A stretch of 5,714 bases of DNA from an uncultured Collinsella sp. (GCA_900554985.1 USJQ01000077.1:1-5714); one strand, 5' to 3'; positions 1-5,714 are shown, counted from the stretch's first letter. Translations and numbers: made by a program. Notes: generated by a model from the letters alone, not told the origin.

Positions 1-733
1 CATGATCGTCGTCACCGCTGGCGCTGCCCAGAAGCCCGGTGAGACTCGCCTGGACCTGGTCAACAAGAACGTCAGCATCTTTAAGTCCATTATCCCCGAG
101 ATTAAGAAGTCCGGCTTCGACGGCATTCTGCTCATCGTCTCCAACCCGGTCGATGTTCTGACCTACGCCGCCATCAAGATGTCCGGCCTGCCCGAGGGCC
201 ACGTCATCGGTTCCGGTACCGTGCGCGACCCCGGCCGTCTGCAGCAGCTGCGTGGTGCCCATGTCGAGGTCGGCCTGCGCGATGTCCAGGCCTATGTCAT
301 GGGTGAGCACGGCGATTCCGAGTTTGTCGCTTGGTCCAGCGCTCAGGTTGCCGGCGTTCCGCTGAACACCTTCTGCGAGCTTCACGGTCATCTGGAGCAT
401 GAGGCTGCCGAGAAGCGCATCGCCGAGGACGTCAAGAACTCTGCCTACACCATCATCGAGAAGAAGCACGCCACCTACTATGGCGTCGCCATGGCCGTCA
501 AGCGCATCTGCACTGCCGTCATGCGTGACGAGCAGACCGTTCTGCCCGTTTCCTCGCTCATGGTGGGCGAGTACGGCCTGTCCGATCTTGCCATCTCCAT
601 GCCGACCGTCGTTGGCCGCGACGGCGTTGTCTGCCGCGTCCCCGTGCCGCTGAATGATGACGAGCAGCATGAGCTTACCGCCTCCGCCAAGGCCCTCAAG
701 GACATCATCGACAGCGTCGACTTCTCCTGCTAA
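1..733 (+). CDS. ldh: L-lactate dehydrogenase, 5'-truncated by window edge
   Basis: Cytosolic NAD-dependent enzyme that interconverts pyruvate and L-lactate, the usual NADH-reoxidising step of a fermenter. About 243 C-terminal residues are present. The Rossmann N-terminus (roughly 75-80 residues) is missing, so the ATG at position 2 is an internal Met. Counting from that Met, the catalytic set is complete: Gln10 in AQKPGETR (Gln102 of standard LDH numbering, which selects pyruvate; malate dehydrogenases have Arg), Arg16 (Arg109), Asn48 in SNPVD (Asn140), Asp76 and Arg79 (Asp168/Arg171), His103 in the GEHGDSE signature (His195) and Thr158 in ATYYG (Thr246). One oddity is DPGR where most LDHs have D(S/T)AR. 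Gln occupies both positions (173 and 188) that bind fructose-1,6-bisphosphate in allosteric bacterial LDHs. Codon choice is strongly biased to C-ending codons, fitting high expression. A terminator follows 31 nt after the stop. Confidence 0.95.
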   Translation, partial: MIVVTAGAAQKPGETRLDLVNKNVSIFKSIIPEIKKSGFDGILLIVSNPVDVLTYAAIKMSGLPEGHVIGSGTVRDPGRLQQLRGAHVEVGLRDVQAYVMGEHGDSEFVAWSSAQVAGVPLNTFCELHGHLEHEAAEKRIAEDVKNSAYTIIEKKHATYYGVAMAVKRICTAVMRDEQTVLPVSSLMVGEYGLSDLAISMPTVVGRDGVVCRVPVPLNDDEQHELTASAKALKDIIDSVDFSC

Positions 734-764
734 ATCAAGCTCGCTAAAGCGAAAAGCTACAATG

Positions 765-800
765 AAGGCGTCCGAGCCCACACGGCCCGGGCGCCTTTTT
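765..800 (+). terminator. Intrinsic terminator of ldh
   Basis: Arms 765-778 and 784-797 form a 14-bp stem with one G-T wobble and one A-C mismatch. The loop is CACAC, and a run of five T (796-800) follows. It starts 31 nt past the ldh stop, so it ends that transcript and insulates the downstream gene. Confidence 0.9.
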
Positions 801-830
801 GGTGCAAAGTAACCTGACCCCAATGCACCA
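801..830 (+). repeat. 30-bp direct repeat, copy 1 (upstream of hydrolase gene)
   Basis: Matches 2014-2043 at 26 of 30 positions. The shared core reads TGCAAAG(T/C)AACCTG(A/T)CCCC(A/G)ATGCACCA. With T800, its ends form a 7-bp inverted repeat (TGGTGCA at 800-806, TGCACCA at 824-830), so it can fold into a small hairpin. It abuts the T-run of the ldh terminator and ends 9 nt before the Shine-Dalgarno of the next gene. It may be a dispersed intergenic repeat (REP-like), but that is inference. Confidence 0.7.
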
Positions 831-838
831 TAGTTGAC

Positions 839-845
839 GGGAGGG
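839..845 (+). promoter_or_regulatory. Shine-Dalgarno of hydrolase gene, unusually close to ATG
   Basis: GGGAGGG ends 2 nt before the ATG at 848; the GGAGG core (840-844) leaves 3 nt. This is tighter than the usual 5-9 nt. There is no other upstream start in frame, and the next Met (residue 43) would delete conserved N-terminal sequence. Confidence 0.55.
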
Positions 846-847
846 CC

Positions 848-2008
848 ATGTCGGATTCGCCTAATTTTTTGACCTATGCCCAGACGGCGTTTGACCCGTT
901 TGAGGAACGGCCGTTCTGCGCGGTGGATAGCCTGGTCTTTGCGTGGTTGTCTTATTTGCGCTTGCCGGGTGATATGGCGGAGCTGACGAACTGGCAGGGC
1001 CTAGACGTACGCGAGCTGCTGCGTGCCGAGTGCTACTGGGACATGATTGGCGACCTGTGGGACCCAGAGGGGAGCAGGGCCTTGTTGGAGGCCGTGGCAG
1101 CAAGCCCTCGCTACCGTGGCGTGCACGTTTGCGGCTATCGTGCCGTGAGCGATGTGGTGGCGACAGAGCAGTTTGCAGCCATGGCGTTCCGGTTTCCGGC
1201 GGGGTTTAGTTATCTTTCCTTCCGGGGGACCGACAGCACGATTGTGGGCTGGAAAGAGGACTTTAACATGGCATTCCGGTGTCCTGTGCCGGCCCAGGAA
1301 TCCGCGGCGCGTTATGTGGACGAGGCGGCGGATGCGATTGACGGGCCGCTTTTGTGCGGAGGTCATTCCAAGGGTGGAAACCTTGCGGTGTACGGTGCGA
1401 CGATGTGCTCCGATGTTGCCCGTGAGCGAATCGAACGGGTGTATTCCCATGATGGTCCGGGCTTCGTCGAGGAGTTTCTGAACGGCAACGCCTTTGCCGA
1501 TCTTTCCGGCCGAATCGACAAGACGCTACCTCGGTCGTCGATCTTTGGCATGATGTTTGAGACGCAGGAGGACTATGCCATCGTTGAGAGCACCGAGTTC
1601 AGCCTGCTGCAGCACAATCCCTTTAGCTGGGTGGTTGATGGTCGCGACTTCGTGTACTGTGAGCGCCTGTCCGCCGGTGCTCGATACGTTGATGGCTCCA
1701 TTCGCGAGATGCTGCTTGCAGTGGGGCCTGCCGAGCGCGAGCGTTTTGTAGATGCATTGTTCTCCGTGTTTGAGGCTACGGGTGCTGAGCGGTTTGCGGA
1801 TATCGCTGGGAATCTGCGCGAGAGCCTGCCCGTGATGCTCCAGACTGCGCAAGGTTTCGACAAGGATACACGACGCTTTGTCTCGCAGACCATCGTGGCA
1901 ATCCTTAAGTGCGCACTGCTGCCCAAACGACCCCAGATCGACATGTCCGCTGCCGGTAAGAGTCTGGCAGAACAGCTCGAGGCTTGGCAGTCCGAGCTCC
2001 TGCGCTAG
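848..2008 (+). CDS. DUF2974 / Mbeg1-like alpha/beta-hydrolase
   Basis: Predicted lipase-like serine hydrolase of the Mbeg1-like (DUF2974) family, 386 residues, a typical length. Substrate and role are unknown. The N-terminal segment AVDSLVFAWLSYL (residues 25-37) matches the family opening. FRGTD...GWKEDFNMAF (125-143) resembles the class-3 lipase region that forms the oxyanion hole. GHSKGGNLA (172-180) is the nucleophile elbow with Ser174. HDGPGF (201-206) and QHNPFSW (255-261) are family-typical blocks, the latter supplying the likely catalytic His256. I see no signal peptide or transmembrane helix, so it is probably cytosolic. Codon use is less biased than in ldh (more TTG, CGG and GGG), fitting low expression or a different history. 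The gene stands alone between a terminator and the next gene, with a 30-bp direct repeat just outside each end. The family call is firm; the function is not known. Confidence 0.85.
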   Translation: MSDSPNFLTYAQTAFDPFEERPFCAVDSLVFAWLSYLRLPGDMAELTNWQGLDVRELLRAECYWDMIGDLWDPEGSRALLEAVAASPRYRGVHVCGYRAVSDVVATEQFAAMAFRFPAGFSYLSFRGTDSTIVGWKEDFNMAFRCPVPAQESAARYVDEAADAIDGPLLCGGHSKGGNLAVYGATMCSDVARERIERVYSHDGPGFVEEFLNGNAFADLSGRIDKTLPRSSIFGMMFETQEDYAIVESTEFSLLQHNPFSWVVDGRDFVYCERLSAGARYVDGSIREMLLAVGPAERERFVDALFSVFEATGAERFADIAGNLRESLPVMLQTAQGFDKDTRRFVSQTIVAILKCALLPKRPQIDMSAAGKSLAEQLEAWQSELLR

Positions 2009-2013
2009 CCATT

Positions 2014-2043
2014 GATGCAAAGCAACCTGTCCCCGATGCACCA
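2014..2043 (+). repeat. 30-bp direct repeat, copy 2 (downstream of hydrolase gene)
   Basis: Second copy of the 801-830 repeat, beginning 5 nt after the hydrolase stop codon. It differs at repeat positions 2, 10, 17 and 22. The terminal inverted repeat is weaker here: TGATGCA (2013-2019) against TGCACCA (2037-2043) has one mismatch. No T-run follows, so it is not an obvious terminator. Confidence 0.7.
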
Positions 2044-2075
2044 ATCTTCGATGCGCTCGGGGAGGGCTCGACCGC

Positions 2076-2081
2076 TATACT
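2076..2081 (+). promoter_or_regulatory. Possible -10 element for the nucleoid-associated protein gene
   Basis: TATACT matches the TATAAT consensus at five of six bases and lies 30 nt before the ATG, in the only gap upstream of this gene. No convincing -35 box is present at 16-18 nt spacing and there is no full TGn extension, so the call is weak. Confidence 0.25.
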
Positions 2082-2110
2082 GGTTCGTGCCGAAATCGAT
2101 CTAGAACGGA

Positions 2111-3124
2111 ATGCCGTATATGAAAATCAATCACGCGATTCTGCATATCCTGGACTTTGACTCTGCCGTCAACGTCATGAGCCAGCGCGAGCTCGATATC
2201 GAGAGTCGTACCGTGCGCAACTTCGTGACCACGCATCTGCGCCGCGCACGTACCTCGGCCGACAATACACGAGCAACGTTTGCCGAGAACTCTGCGTTTG
2301 GCGGCGAGCTCAAGGGCTATTTCTTTGGCGAGCGCGAGTTCGTGGACCTGTCGCAGCAGATTGCAGAGTTTATCTCCTCCGAGCTCACCAAAGCCGAGAA
2401 AGCCGAGTCCACCGACGTGCTCGTGGCCGATTTTGACGACGATGAGGATGCCCGCTGGTTTGCCGTGATGCTGCTGGGCTCCAAGCAGGCTTTTATGCAC
2501 GAAGTGGGCCGCGAGGAGGGAGAGGTGCGCAACGACATCGCGCGCCACTACGCCATTCTGCCGAACCCCTCGCAAAAGGTGCCGAGCTATGCCATCGTGC
2601 GCGCGAGTACCATGGAGATCGGCTACGTGGACAAGAAGCGCAAGATTGCCGGCGAGGACCGTATGCTTATCCCCGATGGCCTGCTGCAGTGCGACACGGG
2701 CGTATCGGGCAAGGAGGTCATCGACACCGTGACGCGTGTGGTCGAGGAAGTCGCCGAGGAGCACGGTGCCAATACGGCCGTAGCGCTCGCTAAGGTTAAG
2801 GCTGCCGTTGCCGAGAAGGTCGAGGATGACGAGGAGCTTCCGCCTTGGGATATCGTCGATGAGGTCTTTGAGGACGAACCGGTCATCAAGGAGAGCGTAC
2901 GTGCGGCGCTGACCGAAGAGAAGGTGCCCGAGCGTGTGCCCGTGGAGCGCAAGCAGGTCGAGCGTGCGGCCGTGCGCAACCACAAGATTCGTACCGACAC
3001 GGGCATCGAGATCAGCTTTCCGGCCGAGATGGGCTCGAACTCCGAGTACATCGAGTTCGTCAACGAACCCAACGGCCTCATCTCCATCGAGCTCAAAAAC
3101 ATCGGCAGCATCGAGAATCGATAA
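2111..3124 (+). CDS. 37-kDa nucleoid-associated protein (NdpA/YejK family)
   Basis: Member of the 37-kDa nucleoid-associated protein family (Pfam NA37, E. coli YejK/NdpA). These proteins associate with chromosomal DNA, but their exact role is poorly defined. It has 337 residues, close to the family norm. The N-terminal INHAILHILDFD (residues 6-17), the central acidic VADFDDDEDARWFAVMLLG (105-123) and the C-terminal block HKIRTDTGIEISFP...IEFVN...GLISIELKNIG (291-332) follow the family pattern. Residues 200-290 are highly charged and probably helical or linker-like. No signal peptide or membrane segment is seen. The start is uncertain. ATG 2111 has GGA touching it, whereas the in-frame ATG at 2120 gives MKINHAILH with GGA 9 nt upstream and may be the real start. 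The gene is followed by its own terminator and faces the dap operon tail to tail. Confidence 0.88.
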   Translation: MPYMKINHAILHILDFDSAVNVMSQRELDIESRTVRNFVTTHLRRARTSADNTRATFAENSAFGGELKGYFFGEREFVDLSQQIAEFISSELTKAEKAESTDVLVADFDDDEDARWFAVMLLGSKQAFMHEVGREEGEVRNDIARHYAILPNPSQKVPSYAIVRASTMEIGYVDKKRKIAGEDRMLIPDGLLQCDTGVSGKEVIDTVTRVVEEVAEEHGANTAVALAKVKAAVAEKVEDDEELPPWDIVDEVFEDEPVIKESVRAALTEEKVPERVPVERKQVERAAVRNHKIRTDTGIEISFPAEMGSNSEYIEFVNEPNGLISIELKNIGSIENR

Positions 3125-3151
3125 GTTGCGTTACGCCTGCAGCGAGAAAGC

Positions 3152-3189
3152 GAAGGCCGAAGCCCCTTGGGGCCTCGGCCTTCTTGTTT
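3152..3189 (+). terminator. Intrinsic terminator of the nucleoid-associated protein gene
   Basis: Arms 3152-3166 and 3169-3183 form a 15-bp GC-rich stem with one A-C mismatch and a TT tip. TTGTTT (3184-3189) follows. It begins 27 nt after the stop codon. On the minus strand the stem is not followed by a T-run, so it mainly serves plus-strand transcripts. Confidence 0.88.
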
Positions 3190-3228
3190 AGGGCTGAATT
3201 GCCCCACAGGTTGAGCATAAGTCAGCGA

Positions 3229-3326
3229 AAACGCCCCAGAGCGAGCAAGGTGACGCGAAAGAGGAAGGCATTGACCTTTCGGTCATGCCCGACGATTGAA
3301 CGTCAGATTGCCGCTCTGGGGCGTTT
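3229..3326 (-). other. Long multi-helix inverted repeat; possible dap operon terminator, structured RNA or dispersed element
   Basis: AAACGCCCCAGAGCG (3229-3243) is perfectly complementary to 3312-3326, a 15-bp outer stem. Pairing continues inward: GCAA/TTGC (3245-3248 with 3308-3311, after a bulged A3244), a GG/GA 2x2 loop, then TGACG/CGTCA (3251-3255 with 3301-3305). A symmetric 11+11-nt internal loop follows, and then a terminal hairpin (3267-3276 with 3281-3289, loop TTTC, one bulged T). Read on the minus strand, the outer stem ends in GGGGCGTTTT, so it could terminate dapH transcripts; on the plus strand only TTT follows. The elaborate interior is more than a terminator needs. No coding function is credible here. 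The strand is chosen from the T-run only. Confidence 0.6.
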
Positions 3327-3339
3327 GCAGCGTCGACTT

Positions 3340-3367
3340 GTTACGCGGTTTGTCAAAACCGCGCAAC
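3340..3367 (-). other. Hairpin immediately after the dapH stop
   Basis: Arms 3340-3351 and 3356-3367 pair over 12 positions with a single A-C mismatch around the loop at 3352-3355. The core is CGCGGTTT/AAACCGCG. It begins 1 nt beyond the dapH TAG. No T-run follows on either strand, so on its own it looks like an mRNA 3'-end stabilising hairpin or translation-linked element more than a terminator. Confidence 0.5.
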
Positions 3368-3368
3368 C

Positions 3369-4088
3369 CTACAGCTGACGCAGATCTTCCTCGAGTCCGG
3401 TCTTGCTGTCGGTCTTCTCGTCGCGCATCTTGATGACGCGGGCGGGGACACCGGCCACGACGGCACCAGCGGGGACGTCCTCGACGCACACGGCGCCGGC
3501 GGCAACGACAGCGCCCTTGCCTACGTGCACGCCTTCCAGGACCACGGCGTTGGCGCCGATCATGACATCGTCCTCGATGATGACGGGCGTGGCGCTTGCG
3601 GGTTCAACGACGCCTGCCAACACGGTTCCAGCGCCGATGTGGCAGTTCTTGCCCACGGTGGCGCGGCCGCCCAGCACGGCGCCCATGTCGATCATGGAGC
3701 CCTCACCGATGACGGAGCCGATATTGATGATGGCACCCATCATGATGACGGCGTGATCGCCGATCTCGACGCGGTCACGGATGATCGCGCCCGGCTCGAT
3801 GCGGGCGTTGATGCCCTTAAGGTCGAGCATGGGCACGGCGGAGTTGCGGCAATCGTTCTCCACATCGTAGTAATCGATGGAATCGGCATTGGCATCAAGG
3901 ATGGCTTTGAGCTCATCCCAGTCACCAAAGACGGTCTTGCCACGACGACCGCCGTAGACGTGCGCATTGCCCCACTGGACCTTCATGCCGGGCTTTTCGC
4001 GCACGTACAGCTTGACGGGCGTTTTCTTGGGCGCGGTGGCGATGTAGTTGATAATCTCCTGTGCATCCATCTCGGCTGCATTGCTCAT
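3369..4088 (-). CDS. dapH: Tetrahydrodipicolinate N-acetyltransferase (DapH)
   Basis: Transfers acetyl from acetyl-CoA to 2,3,4,5-tetrahydrodipicolinate, giving N-acetyl-2-amino-6-oxopimelate. This is the entry to the acetylase branch of meso-DAP/lysine synthesis (EC 2.3.1.89), in the cytosol. The 239 residues closely match Bacillus-type DapH (sometimes named dapD) in length and sequence. An N-terminal DapH_N domain covers about residues 7-90, including [30 protein letters not shown] around 77-105. A left-handed beta-helix of hexapeptide repeats follows (about 95-215: [73 protein letters not shown]). The C-terminus ELRQL-like (EEDLRQL) is typical. It would act as a trimer, as is known for the family. 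The ATG at 4088 is supported by AAAGGAG 9 nt upstream. It is the third gene of dapA-dapB-dapH, 39 nt after dapB. The succinyl-type DapD of proteobacteria is a different subfamily. Confidence 0.96.
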   Translation of the reverse strand: MSNAAEMDAQEIINYIATAPKKTPVKLYVREKPGMKVQWGNAHVYGGRRGKTVFGDWDELKAILDANADSIDYYDVENDCRNSAVPMLDLKGINARIEPGAIIRDRVEIGDHAVIMMGAIINIGSVIGEGSMIDMGAVLGGRATVGKNCHIGAGTVLAGVVEPASATPVIIEDDVMIGANAVVLEGVHVGKGAVVAAGAVCVEDVPAGAVVAGVPARVIKMRDEKTDSKTGLEEDLRQL

Positions 4089-4097
4089 TTGCTGTCT

Positions 4098-4104
4098 CTC
4101 CTTT
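4098..4104 (-). promoter_or_regulatory. Shine-Dalgarno of dapH
   Basis: AAAGGAG on the minus strand, 9 nt before the dapH ATG. It is the same motif and spacing as at dapB, and it supports ATG 4088 over the internal Met7. Confidence 0.8.
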
Positions 4105-4127
4105 GGGTGGAGCCGATTGATACCTGG

Positions 4128-4868
4128 TTAGGCAAACATGACCTGGTCGAACGTATAGAAGCCAGGCTCGTGGGTGACGAGCTTCTGCGCGGCTGCCAGG
4201 GCGCCGTTGACAAAGATCTGACGGCTCGTGGCGCGGTGCGTGAGCGTAACCTCCTCGTCCTGGCCAAAGAAACTCACTTCGTGCACGCCGGCGACAGTGC
4301 CACCACGCAGCGAGTGCATGCCGATCTCCTTGGGGTCGCGTGCTCCGCACATGCCCTCGCGGCCATAGACGGGGTGGTAACCTGCCTCGGGCTCGGCTTC
4401 GACGACGGCGTCGAGCAGCAACTTTGCAGTGCCGCTGGGGGCGTCGACCTTTTGATTATGGTGCGTCTCGACGATTTCGCAGTCAAAGCCGGGCAGCTCG
4501 CGCGTGGCCTGGGCAACCAGATGGCGCAGGGCGGCGATACCGATAGAGTAGTTGCCCGAGTGCATAACACGGGCGTTCTGACCCAGCTCGCGCAGGCGAT
4601 CCACCTGCTCGGGCGTATAGCCCGTGGTGCCGGAAACGAGTGCGGCACCCGTGCGCTCGACATAGGCGACAACGGCATCGAAGGTCACGACGTTCGAGAA
4701 GTCGATGATTACATCGGCGGCCGGTGCGCTCTCGAGCTCGGACAAGTCGAAGCCGATCTGGGCGACGATGTCAAAAACGGGCTCTCCAGCGGTGTTGACA
4801 ATGCCCTCGGCGGTGGTGCGGATGAGCGAGCCCATGCGGCCCGTTCCCATAATGACGGTCTTAATCAA
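4128..4868 (-). CDS. dapB: 4-hydroxy-tetrahydrodipicolinate reductase (DapB), TTG start
   Basis: NAD(P)H-dependent cytosolic enzyme that reduces the DapA product to tetrahydrodipicolinate (EC 1.17.1.8), the second step of the DAP branch. It has 246 residues, a short but normal Gram-positive length. The Rossmann dinucleotide-binding motif GTGRMG is at 8-13. DFSN is at 56-59 and SGTTGY at 79-84. The catalytic/substrate block ETHHNQKVDAPSGTA is at 134-148, with His136/His137, Lys140 and the substrate-binding GT pair. RGGTVAGVHEVSF is at 188-200. The start is TTG at 4868. It gives the family-normal distance to GTGRMG, and AAAGGAG lies 9 nt upstream; the next ATG (4850) would cut off the first beta strand. 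The gene overlaps the dapA stop by 8 nt, so the two are probably translationally coupled. Confidence 0.95.
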   Translation of the reverse strand: MIKTVIMGTGRMGSLIRTTAEGIVNTAGEPVFDIVAQIGFDLSELESAPAADVIIDFSNVVTFDAVVAYVERTGAALVSGTTGYTPEQVDRLRELGQNARVMHSGNYSIGIAALRHLVAQATRELPGFDCEIVETHHNQKVDAPSGTAKLLLDAVVEAEPEAGYHPVYGREGMCGARDPKEIGMHSLRGGTVAGVHEVSFFGQDEEVTLTHRATSRQIFVNGALAAAQKLVTHEPGFYTFDQVMFA

Positions 4869-5714
4869 GCAGACCAGCTCCTTTCAGAGCATCGGTAAGT
4901 GCGGAGCGCGTGTCGTCTGCCATGGGGCACAGCGGCATGCGGTAGTTTGCCTCGATCATACCCATCTGGGCGAGTGCTTCCTTGACGGGGATGGGGTTGA
5001 CCTCGCTAAAGAGGGCATTGATGAGCGGCTGGCCGGCAATCTGGATATCGCGGGCGCGCTCCACGTCGCCGTCCAGATAGGCGCGGCACATGTCGTGCAC
5101 GAGCTGCGGCTGAACGTCGGCCCACACGCTGATGGTGCCCGAAGCGCCCAGGCTCATGAGCGGCACGGTGAGGGCGTCCTCGCCCGAGTACATGCGGAAG
5201 TCGTCGGACAGCAGGTGGGCGATCTTGGCCGCGTAAGCGACGTTGCCAGAGGCTTCCTTAATACCCATGATGTTGGGATGTGCGGCCAGGCGCTCTACGT
5301 TGCGCTCGCTGATGCCGCAGCCGCAACGGCCGGGGATGTTGTACAGGATGCAGGGGATGTCCACAGCATCGGCGACGGTCTTAAAGTGCTGATAGATACC
5401 CTCTTCGTTGGACTTGTTGTAGTAGGGGGTAATGAGCAGCAGGCCGTCGGCTCCCAAGCCCTGGTAAGTGAGCGACTTGGTGAGCATGGTTTGCGTGGAG
5501 TTGGAGCCCGAGCCGGCGATGACGGGGACGCGTCCTGCAACATGCTTGACCACGGCGGCGACGACGGAGTTGTCCTCGTCATCGGTCATCGTGGCGCTCT
5601 CGCCGGTGGTGCCCAGGGTGAGGATGGCGTCGGTGCCGTTTTGCAGGTGGAAATCGATAAGGCGCTCGAGTGCGTCAAAGTCGACGCGTCCGTCCTTTGT
5701 AAACGGCATGACGA
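4861..5714 (-). CDS. dapA: 4-hydroxy-tetrahydrodipicolinate synthase (DapA), 5' end beyond window
   Basis: Condenses pyruvate with L-aspartate semialdehyde through a Lys Schiff base (EC 4.3.3.7), the first committed step toward DAP and lysine; cytosolic TIM barrel. 282 residues from the first visible Met are present. That Met sits where most DapA proteins have the residue before PF in the opening strand, and motifs are offset from E. coli numbering by exactly 10, so about 10 residues and the true start lie past the right edge. Active site: Thr34/Thr35 in GTTGES, Tyr97 in TPYYNK, Tyr123 and Arg128 in YNIPGR, and Lys151 in GIKEASGN (E. coli Thr44/45, Tyr107, Tyr133, Arg138, Lys161). Of the E. 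coli lysine-feedback residues, His53, His56 and Glu84 are replaced by Asp43, Asp46 and Thr74. First visible gene of the dapA-dapB-dapH operon; its promoter, and any lysine-responsive leader, would be outside the window. Confidence 0.96.
   Translation of the reverse strand, partial: VMPFTKDGRVDFDALERLIDFHLQNGTDAILTLGTTGESATMTDDEDNSVVAAVVKHVAGRVPVIAGSGSNSTQTMLTKSLTYQGLGADGLLLITPYYNKSNEEGIYQHFKTVADAVDIPCILYNIPGRCGCGISERNVERLAAHPNIMGIKEASGNVAYAAKIAHLLSDDFRMYSGEDALTVPLMSLGASGTISVWADVQPQLVHDMCRAYLDGDVERARDIQIAGQPLINALFSEVNPIPVKEALAQMGMIEANYRMPLCPMADDTRSALTDALKGAGLLD
4878..4884 (-). promoter_or_regulatory. Shine-Dalgarno of dapB, inside dapA
   Basis: AAAGGAG on the minus strand, 9 nt before the TTG start. 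It lies within the Lys-Gly-Ala codons near the end of dapA. Its identity and spacing match the dapH site and settle the TTG start. Confidence 0.8.

Noticed and set aside
1..733. Malate dehydrogenase as an alternative for the first gene
   Set aside because: Position 102 is Gln (AQKPGETR), and GEHGDSE plus ATYYG are LDH-type; malate dehydrogenases carry Arg at 102.
834..839. TTGACG resembling a -35 box
   Set aside because: It ends 8 nt before the hydrolase start codon and overlaps the Shine-Dalgarno, with no -10 at the right distance outside the coding sequence.
2075..2983. 302-residue open frame on the minus strand opposite the nucleoid-associated protein gene
   Set aside because: Shadow of a strongly supported family member; Leu/His/Arg-rich composition typical of antisense frames in GC-rich DNA.
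3229..3326. CRISPR or tRNA reading of the intergenic structure
   Set aside because: There is a single palindrome with no spaced direct repeats, and the helices do not form a cloverleaf with anticodon and T-loop signatures.
3184..3378. Small 64-residue plus-strand frame in the convergent region
   Set aside because: It begins in the tail of a terminator, has no Shine-Dalgarno, runs through the long inverted structure and ends inside dapH. The basic, low-information sequence looks like translated structured DNA.
3283..3489. Small minus-strand frame overlapping the dapH end and the structured region
   Set aside because: Out of frame with dapH, overlaps it by over 100 nt, is extremely Arg-rich and has no supporting start signal.
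3525..4898. 457-residue open frame on the plus strand across dapH and dapB
   Set aside because: It is antisense to two clearly recognised genes, and its Asp/Gly/His-rich composition is what the complement of high-GC codons gives. No ribosome-binding site or known domain.

Overview
The window is a GC-rich bacterial chromosomal segment with five protein genes and no sign of phage or plasmid functions. Gene content and protein sequences fit a high-GC, Gram-positive gut anaerobe of the Coriobacteriia. Collinsella is my best guess, but it is inferred from protein character and not proven. The pointers are a fermentative L-lactate dehydrogenase, a Firmicutes-like acetyl-type DAP pathway (DapH), and AAAGGAG ribosome-binding sites.

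Plus strand, 1-3124. The left edge cuts into an L-lactate dehydrogenase gene (ldh), which ends at a strong intrinsic terminator (765-800). Next comes a DUF2974/Mbeg1-like alpha/beta-hydrolase with a GHSKGG nucleophile elbow. Near-identical 30-bp direct repeats lie at both ends of it (801-830 and 2014-2043). A 37-kDa nucleoid-associated protein (NdpA/YejK family) follows, ending at a second strong terminator (3152-3189).

Convergent intergenic region, 3125-3368. Besides the terminator it holds a long, well-formed inverted structure (3229-3326): a 15-bp perfect outer stem, two inner helices and a capped terminal hairpin. A second hairpin (3340-3367) sits 1 nt past the dapH stop codon. The larger structure is the least explained object in the window. 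It may be the terminator of the dap operon, a dispersed repeat or a structured RNA.

Minus strand, 5714-3369. A compact dapA-dapB-dapH operon is transcribed leftward. DapA condenses pyruvate with aspartate semialdehyde, DapB reduces the product to tetrahydrodipicolinate, and DapH N-acetylates that. These are three consecutive steps toward meso-diaminopimelate (cell wall) and lysine. dapB starts at a TTG that overlaps the dapA stop, and its ribosome-binding site lies inside the end of dapA. dapA runs off the right edge by about 10 residues.

Residue-level reading suggests two regulatory differences. The LDH lacks both residues used for fructose-1,6-bisphosphate activation, and the DapA lacks most residues that bind feedback lysine in the E. 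coli enzyme.
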